A program made the translations under genes and the position numbers. A stretch of 10,381 bases of DNA, from contig JBKQSL010000352.1 in the NCBI GenBank assembly GCA_052143655.1, positions 1 through 10,381 of the forward strand, written 5' to 3'. Source of the stretch: CAVSUR01 sp052143655. Lineage in GTDB: Bacteria > Actinomycetota > Actinomycetes > Streptosporangiales > Streptosporangiaceae. Positions 6,633 to 10,381 of this stretch are shown here, one piece after another (the stretch's first letter is position 1; every line of letters begins with the position of its first letter). The notes under the pieces were generated by a model, which was not told where the DNA came from, made no database searches, and saw only the letters and a list, made by a program, of their open reading frames with translations.

Positions 6633-6905
6633 ATGGCTCCGTCAGCGCGCCCGGCCACGAGCCCTGCCGTCAGGGTGGCCGTCCTCGTATTGCTCATCGC
6701 CGCGATCATCGCCGCGCTGCTCGTGCCGATCTACGCGCGGTTCACCCCGAAGCTCGGCGCCTTCCCGTTCTTCTACTGGTACCAGCTGATCCTGGTGCCG
6801 GCGGTCAGCCTGGTGTGCTGGCTCTGCTACCTGCTGCTGCGGCCCCCGCCCGCGCGCAGCGCCGGATCCCGGAGCCGCCGCGCAGCGCGGCGAGGCGCCC
6901 GGTGA
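6633..6905 (+). CDS. DUF3311 small two-helix membrane protein, predicted partner of the symporter
   Basis: This 90-residue protein has two predicted membrane helices, about 13-35 (VRVAVLVLLIAAIIAALLVP...) and 47-69, ending in an Arg-rich cytoplasmic tail (75-90). Between them lies the motif FPFFYWYQL (44-52), characteristic of DUF3311. Proteins of this family are regularly encoded just upstream of sodium:solute symporters, and a small-subunit or assembly role has been suggested by context only. Here it overlaps the symporter start by GTGA, so the two are almost certainly co-translated. A good ribosome site precedes the ATG. The family call is made from the motif and the neighbour. The molecular function is unknown. 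Confidence 0.8.
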   Translation: MAPSARPATSPAVRVAVLVLLIAAIIAALLVPIYARFTPKLGAFPFFYWYQLILVPAVSLVCWLCYLLLRPPPARSAGSRSRRAARRGAR

Positions 6906-8572
6906 ACACTGTCTCGCTGGCCATCCTCATCCTCGCGTTCCTCGCCGTCACCCTGATCGGCTTCGCCGCGACCCGGTGGCGCCCGGCCGAGGACCTGATG
7001 CACCTGAACGAGTGGGGCCTCGGCGGCCGCGGCTTCGGCACGTTCGTCAGCTGGTTCCTGCTCGGCGGCGACCTGTACACGGCCTACACCTTCATCGCCG
7101 TCCCGGCCCTGGTCTACGCGGTCGGCGCGGCCGGGTTCTACGCGCTGTCGTACACGATCGTGGTCTGGCCGATCGTGTTCATCTTCGCCCCGCGGCTGTG
7201 GTCAGTCGCCCGCGCGCGCGGCTACGTCACCCCCGCCGAGTTCGCCCGGGGCCGGTACGGCTCGCAGGGCCTCGGGCTGGCCGTGGCGGTGACCGGGATC
7301 CTGGCCACCATGCCCTACATCGCGCTGCAGCTGGTGGGCATCGAGTCGGTGCTGACCGTGCTCGGCGTCGGCGGGGACTCGGGTAACCCCGTCATCCGGG
7401 ACCTGCCGCTGCTCATCGCGTTCATCATCCTGGCCGGCTACACCTACCTGGCCGGGCTGCGGGCCCCGGCGCTCATCGCATTCGTCAAGGACGCGCTGAT
7501 CTACCTGACCGTCATCGTCGCGATCCTCTACATTCCGTCCCGGCTGGGCGGCTGGGGGCACATCTTCAGCGTCTCGGCGGCGCACCTGAAGAAGGTCAAC
7601 CCGCAGACAGGCAAGCCGTTCGGCAGCCTCGTGGTCATGCCGCCCGGCGAATGGGCTTATGCCACGCTCGCGCTCGGCTCCGCGCTGGCGCTGTTCATGT
7701 ACCCGCACTCGGCCACCGGCCTCTTCGCCTCCGGCGGGCGCAAGGTGATCCGGCGCAACGCAGCCATGCTGCCGGCCTATTCGCTGATGCTCGGCGTGAT
7801 CGCGCTGTTCGGCTACCTGGCGCGGGCGACTCCGGGCGTGAACGCCGGCGTCGCGGCGGCGGGCGGGAACGCGCAGCTGTCGGTGCCGCTGCTGTTCCAG
7901 CAGATGTTCCCCAGCTGGTTCGCGGGGATCGGGTACGCGGCGATCGTCATCGGCGCGCTCGTGCCGGCGGCCATCATGTCGATTGCCGCGGCGAACCTAT
8001 TCACCCGCAGCATCTACAACGAGTTCTTCCGGCCCAACGCCACCCCGGCGCAGGAGACCCGGGTGGCGCGACTGGCCTCGCTGCTGATGAAGGTCGGCGC
8101 GCTCGGCTTCGCGCTCGCGCTGAACAAGACGTTCGCGATCAACCTGCAGCTGCTCGGCGGGATCTGGATCCTGCAGACCTTCCCGGCCGTGGTGATCAGC
8201 CTCTACACCCGGTGGTTCCACCGCTTCGCGCTGATCGCGGGCTGGGCGGCGGCCATGGCCTTCGGCACCTTCGAGGCGTACCAGACTCCCGGCGGCGGCC
8301 AGGAGCACTTCGGCGCGGCCACGGCGCCGGTCTTCGGCCAGCTCACCTACATCGCCATCGCCGCGCTGGTCGTCAATGTGGCGGTCGCGGCCGCGGGCAC
8401 GCTCATCCTGCGCGGTTTCGGCCTGCCGAACGGGCACGACGAGACCCTGCCGGACTACTACTCCGCCGACCCGGACGCCGAGCCCGCTGCCCCTGCCGCC
8501 AGCCACGCTCCCGGCGGCCCGGCCGGGACGGGCGGCACCCGGCGCCGGGTGACCGGCTCAGCCGTCCCCTGA
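6902..8572 (+). CDS. Sodium:solute symporter (SSS/SLC5 family), monocarboxylate-type (MctP/MctC-like)
   Basis: This 556-residue polytopic membrane protein has the SSS pattern. The first helix spans about 3-23. EWGLGGRGFGTFVSWFLLGG (37-56) follows, with DLYTAYTFIAVPAL (57-70) and the long conserved loop VTPAEFARGRYGS (109-121). The TM8-like segment IMSIAAANLFTRSIYNEFF (358-376) probably carries the Na2 site. About 12-13 hydrophobic segments can be counted, followed by a Pro/Ala/Gly-rich tail (about 517-556) of low complexity. The likely job is Na+-coupled uptake of a small organic acid such as acetate, pyruvate, lactate or propionate, but the substrate is inferred only from resemblance. The start is GTG at 6902, overlapping the DUF3311 stop. 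The frame stays open to an upstream ATG at 6815, but those 29 residues lie out of phase inside DUF3311 and precede the membrane helix with an Arg/Pro-rich stretch, so they are rejected. Confidence 0.88.
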   Translation: MNTVSLAILILAFLAVTLIGFAATRWRPAEDLMHLNEWGLGGRGFGTFVSWFLLGGDLYTAYTFIAVPALVYAVGAAGFYALSYTIVVWPIVFIFAPRLWSVARARGYVTPAEFARGRYGSQGLGLAVAVTGILATMPYIALQLVGIESVLTVLGVGGDSGNPVIRDLPLLIAFIILAGYTYLAGLRAPALIAFVKDALIYLTVIVAILYIPSRLGGWGHIFSVSAAHLKKVNPQTGKPFGSLVVMPPGEWAYATLALGSALALFMYPHSATGLFASGGRKVIRRNAAMLPAYSLMLGVIALFGYLARATPGVNAGVAAAGGNAQLSVPLLFQQMFPSWFAGIGYAAIVIGALVPAAIMSIAAANLFTRSIYNEFFRPNATPAQETRVARLASLLMKVGALGFALALNKTFAINLQLLGGIWILQTFPAVVISLYTRWFHRFALIAGWAAAMAFGTFEAYQTPGGGQEHFGAATAPVFGQLTYIAIAALVVNVAVAAAGTLILRGFGLPNGHDETLPDYYSADPDAEPAAPAASHAPGGPAGTGGTRRRVTGSAVP

Positions 8573-8600
8573 CCGGCGGGCCGCCTCCCGCACCCGGTCA
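8570..8600 (+). terminator. Hairpin beginning in the symporter stop codon
   Basis: TGACCGG (8570-8576, including the TGA stop) pairs perfectly with CCGGTCA (8594-8600). Inside it CGGG (8577-8580) pairs with CCCG (8587-8590) around the loop CCGCCT, leaving a 3-base bulge CAC. The result is an 11-bp stem, the strongest hairpin I found in the window. It has no long T-run, only TT directly after the stem. It is probably the terminator of the DUF3311-symporter pair. Confidence 0.5.
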
Positions 8601-8615
8601 TTGCCGGCCGGTAAT
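8600..8615. promoter_or_regulatory. 16-base palindrome ATTGCCGGCCGGTAAT, possible operator
   Basis: The sequence is its own reverse complement except for one position pair (G at 8603 against T at 8612). It lies 124 bases before the amidohydrolase start and has AT-rich outer arms, the usual look of a dimeric repressor site. It directly abuts the terminator hairpin and could instead be part of that structure. Confidence 0.3.
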
Positions 8616-8628
8616 CGCCCTGCACCCG

Positions 8629-8649
8629 CCCGGCGTGGCCCGCGCCGGG
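8629..8649. repeat. Perfect 7-bp stem-loop in the spacer before the amidohydrolase
   Basis: CCCGGCG (8629-8635) and CGCCGGG (8643-8649) flank a 7-base loop. This is the second hairpin after the symporter and may be a backup terminator. Confidence 0.35.
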
Positions 8650-8675
8650 AGTCAGGTCGCGCTCGCAGGTGTTGT

Positions 8676-8700
8676 TAGCGTGTGCAGAGACATTTCTGCA
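8676..8700 (+). promoter_or_regulatory. Possible -10 element with overlapping inverted repeat upstream of the amidohydrolase
   Basis: TAGCGT (8676-8681) fits a TANNNT -10 hexamer, but no good -35 lies 16-18 bases upstream. Directly after it is the inverted repeat TGCAGA-gacatt-TCTGCA (8683-8700), perfect over 6+6 bases, which would cover the transcription start. This is the arrangement expected of a repressor operator. The patch is less GC-rich than its surroundings. Confidence 0.3.
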
Positions 8701-8728
8701 AGGCGGCCGGCGGAGAAGTCGCGCAACC

Positions 8729-8734
8729 GAGGAG
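8729..8734 (+). promoter_or_regulatory. Ribosome binding site of the amidohydrolase
   Basis: GAGGAG lies 4 bases before the GTG at 8739. The strong match fixes this start although the spacing is slightly short. Confidence 0.65.
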
Positions 8735-8738
8735 CACC

Positions 8739-10381
8739 GTGAACGGCAGCACGGCAGACCTGGTTCTCGTCGGCGGGAAGATCCGCACCCCCGCGCACCC
8801 CGCCGGCTTCGCCGCGGCCCTCGCCGCCCGCGGCGGAGTGATCCAGGCGCTCGGCGCCGATGAGGACATCCGGGACCTGGCCGGCCCGCCGACCCGGGTC
8901 ATCGACCTGCGCGGCCGCCTCGCGCTCCCCGCATTCGGCGATGCGCACGTGCACGCCATCGCCGGCGGCCTGGAAAGCCTGCGCTGCAACCTGCTGGGCC
9001 TGCGCACCCGCGGCGACTGCCTGGCGGCCATCGCCGCCTACAGCGAGAGCCTGCTGACGGACCGCTGGGTGCTCGGCGGCGGCTGGGCCATGGAAGCCTT
9101 TCCCGGCGGCACGCCCACCGCCGCGGACCTCGACGCGGTCACCGGCGGGCGGCCCGCGTTCCTGCCCAACCGCGACCACCACAGTGCCTGGGTGAACACC
9201 GCCGCGCTGCGGATCGCCGGCGTCGGCGCGGGCACGGCAGACCCGGCGGACGGGCGCATCGAGCGGGACGACGCGGGCCGGCCGACAGGGGCGCTGCACG
9301 ACGGGGCCATGCGGCTGGTCGCCGGGCATGTCCCGGCCGCCACCGCGGCGGAGCTGACCGGCGGGCTGCTCGCCGCCCAGGCGCACCTGCACTCGCTCGG
9401 GATCACCCGGTTCCAGGACGCGTGCGTGGGCCCGGCCGGCGAGCTCGGCATCCCGGACACCTTCGAGGCCTACCGGCGCGCCGCCGCCGACGGCGTGCTC
9501 ACCTGCCAGGTGGTCGGCGCCCTGTGGTGGGACCGCAGCCGCGGCCTGGCCCAGGTCGACGACCTGCTGGCCCGCCGTGAGATGGCGCCGGGCGACGGCA
9601 GCCCGTTCCGGGCCACGGCCGTCAAGCTGATGCTCGACGGCGTCTGCGAGACGTTCACCGCCGCGATGTCCGCGCCCTACCTCGACCGCGACGGCCATCC
9701 GTCCGGCCACAGCGGGAAGCTGTTCATCGAGCCGGACGAGCTCGGCGCGGCCGTCCGGCAGCTGGCCGCCGCAGGGTTCCAGCTGCACTTCCACGCCCTC
9801 GGCGACCGGGCGGTCAGCACCGCCCTGGACGCCCTGGCCACGCTCCCGGCCGGGCGCCGGGAGCAGGCCCGCCACCATCTGGCGCACCTGCAGTTCATCG
9901 CCCCGCAGGACCTGGACCGGTTCGCCAGGCTGGGTGCGGTCGCCAACTTCCAGCCGCTGTGGGCGTGCTCGGAGCCGCAGATGGAGGAGCTGACCCTGCC
10001 GTTCGTCGGCGCCGAGCGGGCCGCCTGGCAGTACCAGATCGGCTCGCTCGCCCGGCGCGGCGCGCGGATCGCATTCGGCAGCGACTGGCCGGTGTCGAGT
10101 GCGGATCCGCTGCAGGAGATCCACGTCGCGGTCAACCGGGCGATGTCCCCGCGCCTGGGCCGGGCGGGCGAGCCGGAGTGCGAGAAGCCGTTCCTGCCCG
10201 GTCAGGCGATCTCGGTGGACGCCGCGGTCAGCGCCTTTACCGCCGGGGTCGCCTACGTCAACCACGCCGAGGTCGAGACGGGGGTCCTGGCGCCCGGCAT
10301 GCGCGCCGACATCGCCGTGCTCGACCAGGACCTGTATGCGATCCCGGCCCGTGACATCGGCAGCACCTCAGTAGCGGTGAC
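8739..10381 (+). CDS. YtcJ-like metal-dependent amidohydrolase (Amidohydro_3), C-terminus cut by the window edge
   Basis: From the GTG at 8739 there are 547 codons with no stop before the window edge. The family is usually about 530-570 residues, so only a short tail is missing. The protein is a TIM-barrel amidohydrolase with flanking beta-sandwich. ADLVLVGGKI (6-15) is the entry strand and GDAHVHA (67-73) carries the metal-binding HxH (His70, His72). NRDHHSAWVN (144-153) and KLMLDG (296-301, Lys296 as possible bridging residue) follow. HFHALGDRAV (350-359), HLQFI (383-387) and FGSDWPVSSADPLQEI (446-461, Asp449) complete the catalytic set. GVLAPGMRADIAVLD (515-529) is the usual return strand. 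The closest known types hydrolyse exocyclic amide or formamide bonds, but many YtcJ-like enzymes have no known substrate, and none is implied here. No signal peptide is seen, so it is cytoplasmic. It appears to have its own promoter region, separated from the symporter by hairpins. Confidence 0.88.
   Translation, partial: MNGSTADLVLVGGKIRTPAHPAGFAAALAARGGVIQALGADEDIRDLAGPPTRVIDLRGRLALPAFGDAHVHAIAGGLESLRCNLLGLRTRGDCLAAIAAYSESLLTDRWVLGGGWAMEAFPGGTPTAADLDAVTGGRPAFLPNRDHHSAWVNTAALRIAGVGAGTADPADGRIERDDAGRPTGALHDGAMRLVAGHVPAATAAELTGGLLAAQAHLHSLGITRFQDACVGPAGELGIPDTFEAYRRAAADGVLTCQVVGALWWDRSRGLAQVDDLLARREMAPGDGSPFRATAVKLMLDGVCETFTAAMSAPYLDRDGHPSGHSGKLFIEPDELGAAVRQLAAAGFQLHFHALGDRAVSTALDALATLPAGRREQARHHLAHLQFIAPQDLDRFARLGAVANFQPLWACSEPQMEELTLPFVGAERAAWQYQIGSLARRGARIAFGSDWPVSSADPLQEIHVAVNRAMSPRLGRAGEPECEKPFLPGQAISVDAAVSAFTAGVAYVNHAEVETGVLAPGMRADIAVLDQDLYAIPARDIGSTSVAV

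Noticed and set aside
6815..6901. Upstream start for the symporter inside DUF3311
   Set aside because: It adds an Arg/Pro-rich out-of-phase segment before the first helix; the overlapping GTG at 6902 fits better.
8652..10265. Minus-strand open frame of 537 codons opposite the amidohydrolase
   Set aside because: The plus strand carries the complete YtcJ motif set; the antisense product has no domain signs.
1..10381. tRNA or rRNA genes, CRISPR array, insertion sequence with inverted repeats, tandem repeats
   Set aside because: I looked for each and saw no supporting pattern apart from the doubtful intron-like stretch at 960-1150.

Overview
The window comes from a high-GC chromosome with strong G/C bias at third codon positions, frequent GTG starts and tight start/stop overlaps. 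The gene families are also typical, so an actinomycete (Actinomycetota, filamentous type) is the most likely source. The genus cannot be fixed from the sequence. Two genes run off the ends: a CorA-type Mg2+ channel on the left and an amidohydrolase on the right.

Layout. (1) Positions 1-835, minus strand: corA, with its C-terminal membrane part beyond the left edge. (2) Positions 836-1475: a gene-poor gap of 640 bases. It must hold the divergent upstream regions of corA and pgeF, and it also holds a structured stretch that resembles part of domain I of a group II intron, with no reverse transcriptase and no domain V. (3) Positions 1476-6321, plus strand: a compact four-gene unit, pgeF (YfiH/laccase-fold) - murL - murD2 - FAD-linked D-2-hydroxyacid dehydrogenase. 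The junctions are a GTGA overlap, a 32-base overlap and a 13-base gap. A GC-rich hairpin follows. (4) Positions 6322-6632: a 311-base gap with three perfect stem-loops. (5) Positions 6633-8572, plus strand: a DUF3311 small membrane protein overlapping a Na+:solute symporter, closed by a hairpin that begins in the symporter stop codon. (6) Positions 8573-8738: a regulatory-looking spacer with palindromes. (7) From 8739 past the right edge: a YtcJ-like amidohydrolase of the Amidohydro_3 group.

The main point is the pgeF-murL-murD2 cluster. MurD2 and MurL together form the alternative route for putting D-Glu into the peptidoglycan stem, known biochemically from Xanthomonas. MurD2 adds L-Glu to UDP-MurNAc-L-Ala, and MurL then epimerises the terminal L-Glu to D-Glu. 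This bypasses free D-Glu and glutamate racemase. PgeF (YfiH) is known in E. coli as the enzyme that prevents L-Ser from replacing L-Ala at position 1 of the same stem peptide. Their translational overlap suggests one unit for making and proof-reading the first two residues of the stem. The FAD dehydrogenase downstream could belong to that unit. Alternatively it may relate functionally to the monocarboxylate-type symporter that follows (hydroxyacid uptake and oxidation). The sequence does not decide between these.
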